Assembly (NCBI RefSeq): GCF_026241155.1
Contig: NZ_JAPFGP010000004.1
Span: 62,001-126,000, forward strand
Source of the DNA: Paucibacter sp. PLA-PC-4
Lineage (GTDB): Bacteria; Pseudomonadota; Gammaproteobacteria; Burkholderiales; Burkholderiaceae_C
DNA: 64,000 nucleotides
Direction of reading: 5' to 3'
This document shows positions 43,637 to 52,615 of the stretch, one piece after another; within the stretch, counting starts at the first letter, position 1; each line of letters starts with the position of its first letter. The notes beneath the pieces were generated by a model that was not told where the DNA came from, did no database searches, and worked only from the letters and a program-made list of their open reading frames with translations. Both the position numbers and the translations under genes were made by a program.

Positions 43637-44051
43637 AGGTGACCTCCTCGACGCCCAGCACCCGCAGCATCAGCGCATGCTGGTCGGTGATCAGCTGGCA
43701 GTTGCGAAGGTTCAGGGCCTTGCATTCGGTGACTTGCTGCTCCAGGCCTTGCCAGGCGGCTGCCAGCGTCTGGGCGCTGGCGCCCGACAGACGCTGCAGC
43801 AAGGCCTCGACACTGGGCTTGCTGTTGCGGCCCAGCAGCGCCAGCAGCAGCTCGCTGCGCACCGCACGGCGCTGGTCGAGCTGCTCGACCAGCGCCACGA
43901 TGTCGGCGGCAAGTGCGCTGAGCTGCTCGCTGCGGTGGCGCAGCGCGGCCTGGAACTGCTCTTCGAGCAGCTCGCGCAGGCGCGCATAGGCCGAACGATC
44001 CGCATGCAGATCGCGCAGCAGGCGCGCCAGCACCTCGGCGACCTTGCTCAT
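43623..44051 (-). CDS. flgN: FlgN-type export chaperone
   Basis: A 142-residue helical protein placed directly after flgM. It has the low-complexity helical pattern of FlgN, which chaperones FlgK and FlgL to the export gate (LRELLEEQFQAALRHRSEQLSALAADIVALVEQLDQRR, residues 24-61). Sequence similarity within FlgN is always weak, so the call rests on length, helices and position. It overlaps flgM by four bases. Confidence 0.78.
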   Translation of the reverse strand: MSKVAEVLARLLRDLHADRSAYARLRELLEEQFQAALRHRSEQLSALAADIVALVEQLDQRRAVRSELLLALLGRNSKPSVEALLQRLSGASAQTLAAAWQGLEQQVTECKALNLRNCQLITDQHALMLRVLGVEEVTYAEY

Positions 44052-44335
44052 CCCCGCCCCCCGTGGAAGCGCTGGATCAGCTTGGCCAGGCGTCCGGCGT
44101 CAAAGGTGATCTCGCCGCGGGCCAGGGCCTCGCGCAGCATGTCCACCTTGGCCTGGTCGATCTCGGGCATCTCGGCGAGCACGGCCTTGGCCGGCTGCAG
44201 CGTGCTGGACTCCAGCGCCGCGTCGATGGCTGTGGCCGCGCCCAGCACGGCCGGTGCGGCCTCGCGAATCTTGCCGATGTCGCTCTTCTCGGCCAGCTTA
44301 TCTACTGCCTGGCCATTCTGTCCTGTGACTCTCAT
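44048..44335 (-). CDS. flgM: Anti-sigma-28 factor FlgM
   Basis: FlgM holds sigma-28 (FliA) inactive until it is exported through the finished hook. The start at 44335 is chosen because AAGAGGTG lies six bases upstream; nine codons more are open but lack a ribosome site. The 95-residue product has the disordered N-terminus and the C-terminal sigma-binding helices (IDQAKVDMLREALARGEITFDAGRLAKLIQRF). The cognate FliA is encoded 1.9 kb upstream in the same direction. Confidence 0.9.
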   Translation of the reverse strand: MRVTGQNGQAVDKLAEKSDIGKIREAAPAVLGAATAIDAALESSTLQPAKAVLAEMPEIDQAKVDMLREALARGEITFDAGRLAKLIQRFHGGRG

Positions 44336-44371
44336 ACGATCACCTCTTGCTTTGGTACGCATGGCCGGTCC

Positions 44372-45340
44372 TCAGTTCGCCGGCGGGCTTTGCAGGACCC
44401 GGCGCAGCTCGCGCATGGCCTCGGGGGTTTCGGCGCTCAGGCCGTCGGCAACGGGCAGACTCTGGCGCGGCGCGCCGAACATCGAGGCCATCAGCTGCGA
44501 CTGGCGGTGGGTCAGTACTATCAGCTCAATGCGGCGGTTGATGGCCGCGTTCGGATCGCGCTCGTCCAGCGGAGCGGCGTCGGCCATGCCGCTGACCTGC
44601 ATCACGCTGCGCTCGGCCATGCCGCCTTCGAGCAGATGAAAGCGCGCCGCCATCGCGCGGTGGCTGGACAGCGCGGTGTTGGAGAAGGCACCGATGCTGC
44701 GGCCGCGGTATTGCGAGGCGTCGGTATGGCCGACGATCAGCAGCGGGTTGTCGACCTTCGCGAACACCGCACCGAGCTTGCGCAGCAGCGCGCGAAAGCG
44801 CTGGTTGGGCATCGCGCTGCCACGGTCGAACATGCCCTCGGCATCGGTGTCGTGCAGCATCAGGCGCAGGCCTTGCGGCGTGATCGCGGTCTGCAGATTG
44901 CCTTGCAGGCCCTCCTCGGCGCTGGCACGCTCTATCAGGCGCGCCAGATCACGGAACTCGGCCGGGCTCTCGTAATGCTTGACGGCCTGCGGGTCGTCGA
45001 GGTTCTCGCTGCGGCCGCGCATCAGTTCCTGCTCACGCGCCGGCACCGGGTGACGCTCGATCAGGCTGCCCTTCATGCCGGCAGCGATCGCATTGCTGGT
45101 GCCACTGCCCTCGCCCAGCATCTTGCTGCCATTGCTTTGCAGCACCTGCTGCATCGCCTCGGTCTCGCGCGAGGCCAGCAGCCACAGCACCAGGAACAGG
45201 CACAGCAGGGCCAGGCAGAAGTCGGCGAAGGCGACCTTCCAGGCGCCACCGTGGGCCTCGTCGTCATGCTTGCGCGCCGAGCGCTTGACGATGGTCTGGT
45301 GGTGGTCGGCCTTGGCACCGACCTTGCTACTAGGCTGCAC
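44372..45340 (-). CDS. motB: Flagellar stator protein MotB (LafU-like)
   Basis: MotB anchors the stator to peptidoglycan and carries the ion-binding Asp. A GTG at 45340 is the likely start: it overlaps the motA stop and has GGGAGAG five bases upstream, giving 322 residues. A longer frame runs into motA. The single helix AFADFCLALLCLFLVLWLLA holds Asp40, the proton-site residue. The C-terminal OmpA-like domain is marked by LLIVGHTDASQYRGRSIGAFSN and NRRIELIVL. An HDDEAHGG stretch precedes the helix. Confidence 0.93.
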   Translation of the reverse strand: MQPSSKVGAKADHHQTIVKRSARKHDDEAHGGAWKVAFADFCLALLCLFLVLWLLASRETEAMQQVLQSNGSKMLGEGSGTSNAIAAGMKGSLIERHPVPAREQELMRGRSENLDDPQAVKHYESPAEFRDLARLIERASAEEGLQGNLQTAITPQGLRLMLHDTDAEGMFDRGSAMPNQRFRALLRKLGAVFAKVDNPLLIVGHTDASQYRGRSIGAFSNTALSSHRAMAARFHLLEGGMAERSVMQVSGMADAAPLDERDPNAAINRRIELIVLTHRQSQLMASMFGAPRQSLPVADGLSAETPEAMRELRRVLQSPPAN

Positions 45341-46259
45341 GGCGCTCTCCCGGCATGCGGTCGGTGGCGCGGCGGCGCGGTGTCGCTTCGGCATCGCCGG
45401 CGTCCTGCATCTTGTCGATCCAGCCCTCCAGCACCGCGAAGCTGGGCTTGATGTTCAGCTGCACCAGGCGGCGACCGGCGTCGATGGCCAGCAGCGGCGG
45501 CTTGCCCGAGACATGGGTGACCAGCACGACCTTGACCGATTCCATCGCCGCCATCTCTTCGTGGACCTGCTGCTTCATCATATTGCTCAGCGGGTCCAGT
45601 ACCGCGTAGCAGAAGAAGATGCCGATGAAGGTGCCGACCATGGCCGCCGCCACCATCAGCGCGATCTGGCCGGTATCGGCGCCCTCGGCCACCGAGCTCA
45701 TCGCCATCACGATACCCAGCACGGCGGCCAGGATGCCGAAGCCCGGCATCGCCTCGCCGATCTTGTGCAGCGACTTGGAGGGCTGGGCCAACTCGTCATG
45801 GATGGCCTCGAGCTCCTGCTCCAGCACGCCCTCGAGCTCGTGCGCATTGATCTTGCCCATGGCCATCAGGCGGAAGTTGTCGACGATGAAGTGCAGCAGC
45901 TTGGGCTCGTCCAGTATCAGCGGATAGCGCTTGAACAGCGCGCTCTCGTGCGGCGCCTCGACGTGGGCGTCCAACGCCTTCAGGCCACCGGCCGCCGTCT
46001 GCAGCAGCTCATACATCAGCAGCAGCAACTGGCGCTGAAACTCCTCGCCGGCCTTGCGCGGCATCATCACCTTCTTGAGCTGCAGCACCATCTCAGACAG
46101 CACATGCTTGGGATTGCCCAGGACGATGGCACCCAGGCCGGCGCCCAGGATGATCAGCAGCTCGACGGGCTGCCAGATCACCTTGAAGCTGCCGCCGTGC
46201 AGCATGAAGCCGCCGAAGACACAGCCCAGCACGATGACGATTCCAATGAACGGCTGCAT
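45330..46259 (-). CDS. motA: Flagellar stator protein MotA (LafT-like)
   Basis: MotA forms the stator ring with MotB and drives the rotor with ion flow. The 309-residue, four-helix protein starts MQPFIGIVIVLGCVFGGFMLHGG. It includes the cytoplasmic loop between helices 2 and 3 and the GILAAVLGIVMAMS (helix 3) and AAMVGTFIGIFFCYAVLDPL (helix 4) blocks. Proton use is likely from the MotA rather than PomA features but is not proven by sequence alone. It lies 21 bases after the fliA stop. Confidence 0.94.
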   Translation of the reverse strand: MQPFIGIVIVLGCVFGGFMLHGGSFKVIWQPVELLIILGAGLGAIVLGNPKHVLSEMVLQLKKVMMPRKAGEEFQRQLLLLMYELLQTAAGGLKALDAHVEAPHESALFKRYPLILDEPKLLHFIVDNFRLMAMGKINAHELEGVLEQELEAIHDELAQPSKSLHKIGEAMPGFGILAAVLGIVMAMSSVAEGADTGQIALMVAAAMVGTFIGIFFCYAVLDPLSNMMKQQVHEEMAAMESVKVVLVTHVSGKPPLLAIDAGRRLVQLNIKPSFAVLEGWIDKMQDAGDAEATPRRRATDRMPGERRAA

Positions 46260-46280
46260 GGTTGTTGCTTCTTTCTTGAG

Positions 46281-47006
46281 TCAGGCTTGCTGCAGGAAGG
46301 TTTTCATCTTCCGCAACGCACCCTTGTTGATCTGCGAGACGCGCGCCTCGGTAAGGTCCAGCACCGCGGCGATTTCCTTCAGGCTGGCGTCGAATTCGTA
46401 GTAAAGCTGGATAACCTTCTGCTCACGCTCGTCCAGGCTGGTCAGCGCCTGCTCGATGCTGCGGCTGATCATCAGCTGGGCCTCGGGCGTGCGACTCTCG
46501 CTGGGCAGATTGCTGAGTTCCTGGACCAGCTCGTCAAAGCTGGCCAGCTCCTCCGCCACCTCGGCTTGCTGATAGGCGGACCAGGCCTGCGGCGTCAACT
46601 TCAGATTCGCAAGGATCTCGGCCTCGCTGGGCTCGTGACCGAGCTTGCGCGTCAGCGCGCGCAGCGCGTCACGAACCTTGTGGCTGTCCTGGCGCACCGA
46701 TCGCGGCCGCCAGTCCTGGCGCCGCAGCTCGTCAAGGATGGCGCCGCGCACGCGCAGCGCGGCAAACGCGCCGAAAGCCTCATCGGGCTCGCCATAGCGG
46801 CGCAGGGCTTCTAGCAGGCCCATTAAACCGATCTGCTCCATGTCCTCGCGGTCCATCACCGCGCTGGCCTGCGCATTGAGTTGGCGCGCGATACGCTTGA
46901 CCAGTGGGGCATACGCGCGCAGCTGGCGTTGCTCGAAGTCAGGCCCCAAGCCGGCATGCGCGGCATGGGCGGCCTGGTTGAGCTCGGCGTAGGCGGTGAC
47001 TTGCAT
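46281..47006 (-). CDS. fliA: Sigma-28 factor FliA (LafS-like)
   Basis: Sigma-28 directs late flagellar promoters, held in check by FlgM. The 241-residue product has sigma region 2 (YAPLVKRIARQLNAQASAVMDREDMEQIGLMGLLEALRRY), region 3 (RAILDELRRQDWRPRSVRQ in the form RGAILDELR) and region 4 (SLDEREQKVIQLYYEFDASLKEIAAVLDLTEARVSQINKGAL). There is no 1.1 region. Placement between fliL and motA matches lafS in lateral loci. Confidence 0.94.
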   Translation of the reverse strand: MQVTAYAELNQAAHAAHAGLGPDFEQRQLRAYAPLVKRIARQLNAQASAVMDREDMEQIGLMGLLEALRRYGEPDEAFGAFAALRVRGAILDELRRQDWRPRSVRQDSHKVRDALRALTRKLGHEPSEAEILANLKLTPQAWSAYQQAEVAEELASFDELVQELSNLPSESRTPEAQLMISRSIEQALTSLDEREQKVIQLYYEFDASLKEIAAVLDLTEARVSQINKGALRKMKTFLQQA

Positions 47007-47023
47007 AGCGCGCTCGGCTGCTC

Positions 47024-47497
47024 TTACTCGATGATCAGCTTGCCGATCAGGGCTTCGGCAAAAGGCGGCTCGCGCTGCTCGGCCGCATAGTTGGCCTGAT
47101 AGGCCTTATTGAGCTCATCGGCGAACTGCGCCACTGTCATGCCCTGCGCCGTCTCCACCGTGTACTCCGACAACGCCTTGACCGCGATCGTGCGCAGCAG
47201 CGGTAGATGCTCCTTGGCGCGCTTCTCCTGCTCGGGCAGCGCCTTGAATACGACATCGATGGCCATGTAGTGCGAGACAGTCTCGCCGGCACGGCCGCGC
47301 AGCATGATCAACACCTTGTCCAGGGTCACATATTTGTAGTCGGGCGCAGGTTTAGCGGGCGCCTCGGCGACCGGCTTGCCGGCCTTGTCGGTGCTCGGCG
47401 CTTTGTTGGCCATGCTCCACCAGACGGCAGCGCCGGCGCCGGCCGCCGCCAGCAGGCCCACCAGGGCAACGATCAGAATCAGTTTGATATTTTTCAT
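47024..47497 (-). CDS. fliL: FliL-like basal body protein
   Basis: A 157-residue single-pass inner-membrane protein: helix near the N-terminus (LILIVALVGLLAAAGAGAAVWW), a Lys/Pro/Ala linker, and the periplasmic FliL domain (YVTLDKVLIMLRGRAGETVSHYMAIDVVFKAL). FliL associates with the stator. It lies between fliK and fliA, the position of lafF. Confidence 0.88.
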   Translation of the reverse strand: MKNIKLILIVALVGLLAAAGAGAAVWWSMANKAPSTDKAGKPVAEAPAKPAPDYKYVTLDKVLIMLRGRAGETVSHYMAIDVVFKALPEQEKRAKEHLPLLRTIAVKALSEYTVETAQGMTVAQFADELNKAYQANYAAEQREPPFAEALIGKLIIE

Positions 47498-47513
47498 GGA
47501 CTTGTCCGTCGGT

Positions 47514-48695
47514 TCAGGCCGGGATGTCGGCGGCGATCAGCGAGCTCGCGAAACCGCGAGCGGAAGCCTCGTCCTCATGCAGACCTCGGCCCGGGCGCCG
47601 CTGTTGATCGTGCTGATCCTGGGCTTGCTGCTGGGAGGGCTGCTGCTGCGCATCGCGGCCTGCCTGGCGCGCGTCGTCACCGCCGCGTGCGGTCTGCGTC
47701 ACTTGCACCGTCACATCGCCGCTATGGCGCTGCACCAGGTCCTGGCGCAGGCTGTCACTGACCTGATGCAGCTGGCGCGCCACTTCGCCATGGCTGGCGC
47801 TCATGCGAACCTGCAGCTCGCCGGCCTGCTGGCGGATCGCAATCTCGACCTGACCCAACATTGGCGGGTCAAGCTTGATCACGGCCTGCTCGCTGCGGGC
47901 GGCGATTTGCAACTGCAGTCGGTCACCTAGGGCCAGCAGCAGCGGCTGCCGCCACTGGGTGGGCTCGCCTTTGAGCACCAGGTCAGGCCCCAGCGCCGGG
48001 CCGGCTTCTCCGCTCGACAGCGCCGCCGCAGCGACGACCGGCGCTGGCCGGACGCTGTCCAGGCCGCTGATGCCGCTTGGCACAGACACTGTGAGCGCTG
48101 CTTCGAAGCCGGTCAACGGAGCACCTTCGGCCGTGCTGCCGGCCTTGGCGCCGATGGGGAAGGTCGGGAGCGCGGTCAACGGTGTCGACCCGATCGCTGT
48201 TGCGGGCAGATTGTCGGGCGCCGCTGCTCCGGTCGGCGCTGCCGGGGTGCCGGTCAGAGGCAGAGCTGCAGCCTGCAAGCCCGGCGTGCCGGGCACCGGC
48301 AGCGTCGCAGCCGCCACCGCCGCCACATTGAGCGACTGCCACAGGCCCAGGGCCGCCAGCGCATGACTGGACTGCGCCTCCAGAACCGGCTCTGCCAGAC
48401 TCAGGTCAGCCTCGGGCTCCTGCCCTGCTTCGGCCGTTGGTTCATCTCCCGCCGCGAGCGCAGCGCTGTCTGCGACGTCGGTGGGCTGAGTCGCTGGCTG
48501 TGCAGTGGTCGGCAGCGCTGCCGTCTGCTGCTGCGCCAACGCAACCTCCTGCTGCAGCGCCAGCGTGTTGGCGAAACCAATCTGACCGATGTTCTGGCCG
48601 AGGGGCGGGGCCGCGTTGAGCAGCGCGCCGCCGTTCACGCCAGGCAACAGCACGGAACTGGCGCCGGTGTTGAGAAGAAGAGTGTTGCTGTTCAT
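47514..48695 (-). CDS. fliK: Hook-length control protein FliK
   Basis: FliK measures the hook and switches the export gate to late substrates. The 393-residue protein has a long Ala/Pro/Leu-rich N-terminus of low complexity and a conserved C-terminal domain with LLLALGDRLQLQIAARSEQAVIKLDPPMLGQVEIAIRQQAGELQVRMSASHGEVARQLH (about residues 252-310), including the LDPPxLGxVEI signature. The end is Gln/Arg/Asp-rich. It overlaps the upstream fliT-like gene by four bases. Confidence 0.92.
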   Translation of the reverse strand: MNSNTLLLNTGASSVLLPGVNGGALLNAAPPLGQNIGQIGFANTLALQQEVALAQQQTAALPTTAQPATQPTDVADSAALAAGDEPTAEAGQEPEADLSLAEPVLEAQSSHALAALGLWQSLNVAAVAAATLPVPGTPGLQAAALPLTGTPAAPTGAAAPDNLPATAIGSTPLTALPTFPIGAKAGSTAEGAPLTGFEAALTVSVPSGISGLDSVRPAPVVAAAALSSGEAGPALGPDLVLKGEPTQWRQPLLLALGDRLQLQIAARSEQAVIKLDPPMLGQVEIAIRQQAGELQVRMSASHGEVARQLHQVSDSLRQDLVQRHSGDVTVQVTQTARGGDDARQAGRDAQQQPSQQQAQDQHDQQRRPGRGLHEDEASARGFASSLIAADIPA

Positions 48696-49024
48696 GCGCG
48701 GGCCTCCTCGTCCTGAGCGCTGTCGGACCAGTTGCTGCTCTCGGCATAGGCCTGCCAGCGGCCTTGGCCGGCACGCATCTGCTCCAGGGTCTGGGCCAGG
48801 TTCTGCAGTTCAGCCGCGCAGTGCAGGCGGGCCTCCTGGTGGCGTCGGTGCAAAGCCTGCAGCGCGCCGCGTTCGGCCACGCTCCAACTGGCCACATCGG
48901 CCCAGTCCCGCAGCGCAAGGGACAGCTCGCGATCTAAGCGAGCCAGGGCCTGCCAGTCGCGTGCGCCGCTGGCCTGCTTCAGGCCGCGACCCAGGCGTTC
49001 GATCAGTGGCATGCGCTCAACCAT
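48692..49024 (-). CDS. FliT-like export chaperone
   Basis: A 110-residue helical protein placed after fliS where lateral systems encode LafD (FliT-like, chaperone of the FliD cap). The sequence is variable and shows only helical character (ALARLDRELSLALRDWADVASW, QEARLHCAAELQNLAQTLEQM). An alternative start is four codons in (49012). The function is inferred from position. Confidence 0.6.
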   Translation of the reverse strand: MVERMPLIERLGRGLKQASGARDWQALARLDRELSLALRDWADVASWSVAERGALQALHRRHQEARLHCAAELQNLAQTLEQMRAGQGRWQAYAESSNWSDSAQDEEARA

Positions 49025-49406
49025 GGCTGTTCGCCTGCACGCCTTGCCAGCCGCTACGGATATTGGCCAGCAGGCCGCTCACTTCGTCGACGATTGCGAC
49101 ATTGAGCTCGACGCCGGCGCGATACAGGCGCTCGGCGCAGTAATCGTAGAGACGGGCGAGGTTGTGTACCACCTCGCTGCCGGCGTCCATGTCCAGCGCG
49201 CTGGACAGGCCGTTGATGATGCTGACGCACTTTTCCAGGCTGCTGGCCTTGAGCTCGTAGCGGCGGGCCTCGATATGGCCTCGCGCGCGGGCCAGTTCAT
49301 CGATCAGGCCGTCCATTAAGACCAGCACCAGTTGCACCGGCGAAGCCTGGGCGGTCTGGGCCTTGAGATTGACGGCTTGGTAGCTTTGGTAGGCGTCGTA
49401 AGTCAT
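49017..49406 (-). CDS. fliS: Flagellin export chaperone FliS
   Basis: FliS binds unassembled flagellin and prevents early polymerisation. The 129-residue product starts MTYDAYQSYQAVNLKAQTAQASPVQLVLVLMDGLIDELARARG (residues 1-43), with the family Tyr-rich N-terminus, and has VVHNLARLYDYCAERL. Its presence implies a flagellin substrate, which is not encoded in this window. Confidence 0.92.
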   Translation of the reverse strand: MTYDAYQSYQAVNLKAQTAQASPVQLVLVLMDGLIDELARARGHIEARRYELKASSLEKCVSIINGLSSALDMDAGSEVVHNLARLYDYCAERLYRAGVELNVAIVDEVSGLLANIRSGWQGVQANSHG

Positions 49407-49409
49407 CGT

Positions 49410-50789
49410 TTATGAGGTCGGTAAGCTCAGCGAGCTGAACAGGCTTGTGGTATCCGCCATCTGCGCCTGCACCTGCTGCAAGGCGGTGAACTGCTTCAGA
49501 TAGCGTTGGTAGGACTGCTCGTACTGGTTGTCGAGCCGGGTCTGGCGTTCGCCGATGGCCTTCTGCTGCGACTGCACCGAGCTCTTGCGCTGCGCGATCT
49601 GGCCGGAGACGCTGTTGGTCCACTGGTCGACTGCGACACTGAAAGCCCCCAGCACCCCGCTGCCCGAGGTCAGCGAGGACTTGCCGAACACCTGGTCGAG
49701 CGCATCGGGCTTGGTCGCCAGCGTCTTGTTGAGCTTGGTGCTGTCCAGGCTCAGCTGGCCGTTGCGGTCGGCGCTGATGCCAAGGTCACGCAGGGCCAGG
49801 CCGCCGAAATCCTGGCGCAGGATGTTGTTCAAGCGGCTGCGCAGCGAGCGCACGCCGGCATCGGAGGCAAAAGCGGCAGAGGCGGCGCCGTCCTTGCCTG
49901 CGGCGGTCAGCTCGCTGAGGCTTTTCTCCAGCGCGTTGTAGGCATCGACAAAGCTCTTCACCTTGGCCGTCGTCGCGCTCTCGTCCTTGGTCACGGTCAG
50001 CACATCGGGTGCGCCGCTGCTCAAGGCCTTCAGCGTGACGCTGACGCCGGGAATGGCCGTCAGCTCATTGCTGCCCTGCTTGATCTGGATGCCCGAGCCC
50101 TGCGCCCCCATCCAGACCACCGCATCCTGGGCTGCCGTCAGCTGCAGCTTCTTGGCCGGGTCTTCCAGCGCACTGCGCAGTGCTCCGGCCGGGATGCTGC
50201 TGGTGTCCAGACTGATCGCGCCGCCCTCGCCGCTTACACCCGAGCTCAGGCTCATCTGCGACTGGCCGCCGGCCGTGATCACCTGGGCCGTCACCGAGCC
50301 GGCATTGCCGCTGGCCTGGTTGATCGCGCGCGCCAGCTCGATCTGGGACAGGCTGCCATCGTTGTCAGCATCGGCATTGGCGAGATTGACGACGAAATTG
50401 CTGCCGTTGGCCAGATTCACCGACATATTCAGCGGCCCCGCGGGCCAGGCCGACACATCCTGGGCCGGCACGTCCTTGAAAGCCAGCTGATGCGAGGTGG
50501 CCAGCTTTTCGACAAAGATCTGGTAGCTGCCCGGCAGCGCAGTTGAATCTGCCTTGGCCGTGCCGCTGGCGGTGTTGGCAAACCCGGCGCTGAGCTGGGC
50601 AAGGCCGTTCTTGCCGGTGGTCAGAGCCTTCATCGCCGTGTCGAAGCCTTGCAGGGAGCTTTGAAGCTTGCTCAGCGCGGTCGATTTGGCCTGGCTGGTC
50701 TTGTTCTGCGCCGTCAGCAGGCTCTGGGTCTGCTGGGTGTAGGCGGTCGCCAGCTGGGTGGCCAGGGTGGACGGGTCGAAATTAGCCAT
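49410..50789 (-). CDS. fliD: Filament cap protein FliD (hook-associated protein 2)
   Basis: FliD forms the pentameric cap that folds flagellin at the filament tip. The ATG at 50789 is chosen because AGGAG lies six bases upstream, giving 459 residues. The N-terminus (TLATQLATAYTQQTQSLLTAQNKTSQAKSTALSKLQSSLQGFDTAM) and the C-terminal coiled coil (RKSSVQSQQKAIGERQTRLDNQYEQSYQRYLKQFTALQQV) fit FliD; the central FliD_C block (VKSFVDAYNALEKSLSEL) is present. An inverted repeat lies in its leader. Confidence 0.93.
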   Translation of the reverse strand: MANFDPSTLATQLATAYTQQTQSLLTAQNKTSQAKSTALSKLQSSLQGFDTAMKALTTGKNGLAQLSAGFANTASGTAKADSTALPGSYQIFVEKLATSHQLAFKDVPAQDVSAWPAGPLNMSVNLANGSNFVVNLANADADNDGSLSQIELARAINQASGNAGSVTAQVITAGGQSQMSLSSGVSGEGGAISLDTSSIPAGALRSALEDPAKKLQLTAAQDAVVWMGAQGSGIQIKQGSNELTAIPGVSVTLKALSSGAPDVLTVTKDESATTAKVKSFVDAYNALEKSLSELTAAGKDGAASAAFASDAGVRSLRSRLNNILRQDFGGLALRDLGISADRNGQLSLDSTKLNKTLATKPDALDQVFGKSSLTSGSGVLGAFSVAVDQWTNSVSGQIAQRKSSVQSQQKAIGERQTRLDNQYEQSYQRYLKQFTALQQVQAQMADTTSLFSSLSLPTS

Positions 50790-50800
50790 GACGTGCTCCT

Positions 50801-50827
50801 GCAAGGTGTTGAGTAGGACTACCTTGC
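50801..50827 (-). promoter_or_regulatory. Inverted repeat in the fliD leader
   Basis: GCAAGGT (50801-50807) and ACCTTGC (50821-50827) form a perfect 7-bp repeat around a 13-base loop, directly before the fliD ribosome site. fliJ ends 46 bases further upstream. It could form an RNA hairpin that affects translation, or be a protein site. No T-run follows. Confidence 0.45.
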
Positions 50828-50873
50828 TTCAGGGCGACTCCTTTGCCCTGGCACTTAAATTGCTGAGGGTTTG

Positions 50874-51308
50874 TCATGCCAGCCCCCGCTGCCAGACCTG
50901 GCTGGCCAGATCGTCCTGGAACTTCTGCTGCTGGCGTTCCTCGGCCTGCTGAGCCCGCGAGACGACGCGGCCCAGCAGCTGGCCATAGGCCTCCTGCTTG
51001 CGCGCCACGGCCAGCATGGCCTGGCGCTGCACCGCGATATCGGCCTCGTGCAGGGCCAGATCCTGGCGCTGCTGTTCGGCCCATTGCAGCACCGCCTGCT
51101 TGTAGGCGGCGCTGTTGGCCGCGAGGCTGGGCACGGCCGTGCCGGTCGGGCCGATCTGCTGGCTCAGCTGTTCCAGCCGCGTCACCATCGCCGCCTGGCG
51201 GTCGCGCAGCTGCTGCTTGGCGGCCAGTTTCGCCTGGTGCTGCTCCAGCTCGCGCTCGCGCAGCTCGATCAGGCGGCTCAGGCTGCTCTGCATCGGAGCC
51301 TTGCTCAT
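50874..51308 (-). CDS. fliJ: Flagellar export protein FliJ
   Basis: A 144-residue, almost entirely coiled-coil protein (LSRLIELRERELEQHQAKLAAKQQLRDRQAAMVTRLEQLSQQ, residues 10-50), as expected for FliJ, which sits in the FliI hexamer as the central stalk and helps cargo transfer. It overlaps fliI by four bases. It is the last gene of the fliEFGHIJ set. Confidence 0.9.
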   Translation of the reverse strand: MSKAPMQSSLSRLIELRERELEQHQAKLAAKQQLRDRQAAMVTRLEQLSQQIGPTGTAVPSLAANSAAYKQAVLQWAEQQRQDLALHEADIAVQRQAMLAVARKQEAYGQLLGRVVSRAQQAEERQQQKFQDDLASQVWQRGLA

Positions 51309-52615
51309 GCCAGCAACTCCTCGAGCTGCTGCAGGGTCTCGGCCAGCGGTGCCGCCTCGTTGACACCCTGATGCAGAAAGGCCTCGATGCGCGGGAACAG
51401 CGTCACCGCCCGGTCGGTCAACGGGTCGGCGCCGGGCACATAGGCGCCCAGCGGCATCAGCTCGCGCACCTGCTCGTAGCGGGAGGCCAGCTGCTTGAGC
51501 AAGCGGGCGGCCTGCTGGTGCGGCTTGGCCGCCACCAGAGCCATGCAGCGGCTGATCGACTGCGAGATGTCGATGGCCGGGTAGTGGCCGCGCTCGGCGA
51601 GCGCACGCGACAGCACGATGTGGCCGTCGAGAATGGCGCGGGCCGTGTCGACCACCGGGTCCTGCTGGTCATCGCCCTCGGCCAGCACCGTGTAGATCGC
51701 GCTCATGCTGCCGCGGTCATGCTCGCCATTGCCGGCGCTCTCGACCAGCTCGGGCAGCAGGCTGAAGACCGATGGCGGATAACCACGCGTGGCCGGTGGC
51801 TCGCCCAGCGCCAGCGCCACCTCGCGGCGGGCCATCGCATAACGGGTCAGCGAGTCGACCAGTAGCAGCACATGCTGGCCCTGATCGCGGTAATGGGCGG
51901 CAATCGTGTGGCACAGCTCCGTGGCGCGCAGCCGCATCAGCGGCGACTCGTCGGCCGGTGCCACAACCACCACGGCACGCGCCAGACCGGCGGGGCCCAG
52001 GCTCATATCGATGAACTCGCGCACCTCGCGGCCGCGCTCACCGATCAGGCCCACCACCACCACATCGGCAACGGTCTGGCGCGTGATCAGGCCCAGCAGC
52101 ACGCTCTTGCCGACGCCGGAGCCGGCCATAAGCCCGACCCGCTGGCCACGACCAAGAGTCAGCATGCTATTGATAGCCCGCACGCCGACATCCAGCGGCT
52201 CATGCACCGGCGTTTTCTTCAGCGGATTGACCTTGGGTGGCTGCGCCGGCAACGGATGTTCGCCGCCGAGCCGGCCGAGGCCGTCGATCGGTTCACCGAG
52301 GCCATTCACGATGCGACCCAGCCACGAAGGACCGATCATCAAGCTGCGGCTCTCGGGCGCCGGCAGCACGCGGGCGCCGGTGGAGAGCCCATCGGGCTTC
52401 TTGAACGGCATCAGATAGGAGACCTGGTCGCGAAAACCTACCACCTGGGCTGCGATCCATTCGCCATCTGCGCCTTCGATCATGCAGCGTTGGCCAGTGC
52501 GCAGCGCACAGCCCGAGCTCTCCAGCAGCAGACCCGAGGCGCCGACCAAGCGACCGGTGGGCGTGGCCACCGGCACGATGCCCAGTTCAACGCGACGCAG
52601 TGCGGCGGCGATCAT
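51305..52615 (-). CDS. fliI: Flagellum-specific export ATPase
   Basis: FliI is the hexameric ATPase of flagellar type III export, related to F1-beta. The 436-residue product has Walker A GSGVGKS at residues 165-171, the VVVVGLIGERGREVREF block, Walker B VLLLVDSLTRYAMARRE and the C-terminal helical domain. Length is typical. It overlaps fliH and fliJ by four bases each. Confidence 0.96.
   Translation of the reverse strand: MIAAALRRVELGIVPVATPTGRLVGASGLLLESSGCALRTGQRCMIEGADGEWIAAQVVGFRDQVSYLMPFKKPDGLSTGARVLPAPESRSLMIGPSWLGRIVNGLGEPIDGLGRLGGEHPLPAQPPKVNPLKKTPVHEPLDVGVRAINSMLTLGRGQRVGLMAGSGVGKSVLLGLITRQTVADVVVVGLIGERGREVREFIDMSLGPAGLARAVVVVAPADESPLMRLRATELCHTIAAHYRDQGQHVLLLVDSLTRYAMARREVALALGEPPATRGYPPSVFSLLPELVESAGNGEHDRGSMSAIYTVLAEGDDQQDPVVDTARAILDGHIVLSRALAERGHYPAIDISQSISRCMALVAAKPHQQAARLLKQLASRYEQVRELMPLGAYVPGADPLTDRAVTLFPRIEAFLHQGVNEAAPLAETLQQLEELLA

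Noticed and set aside
45075-46814. 579-codon rightward open frame opposite motB, motA and fliA
   Set aside because: It lies fully antisense to recognised flagellar genes and is rich in His, Gln and Leu without motifs; a shadow frame.
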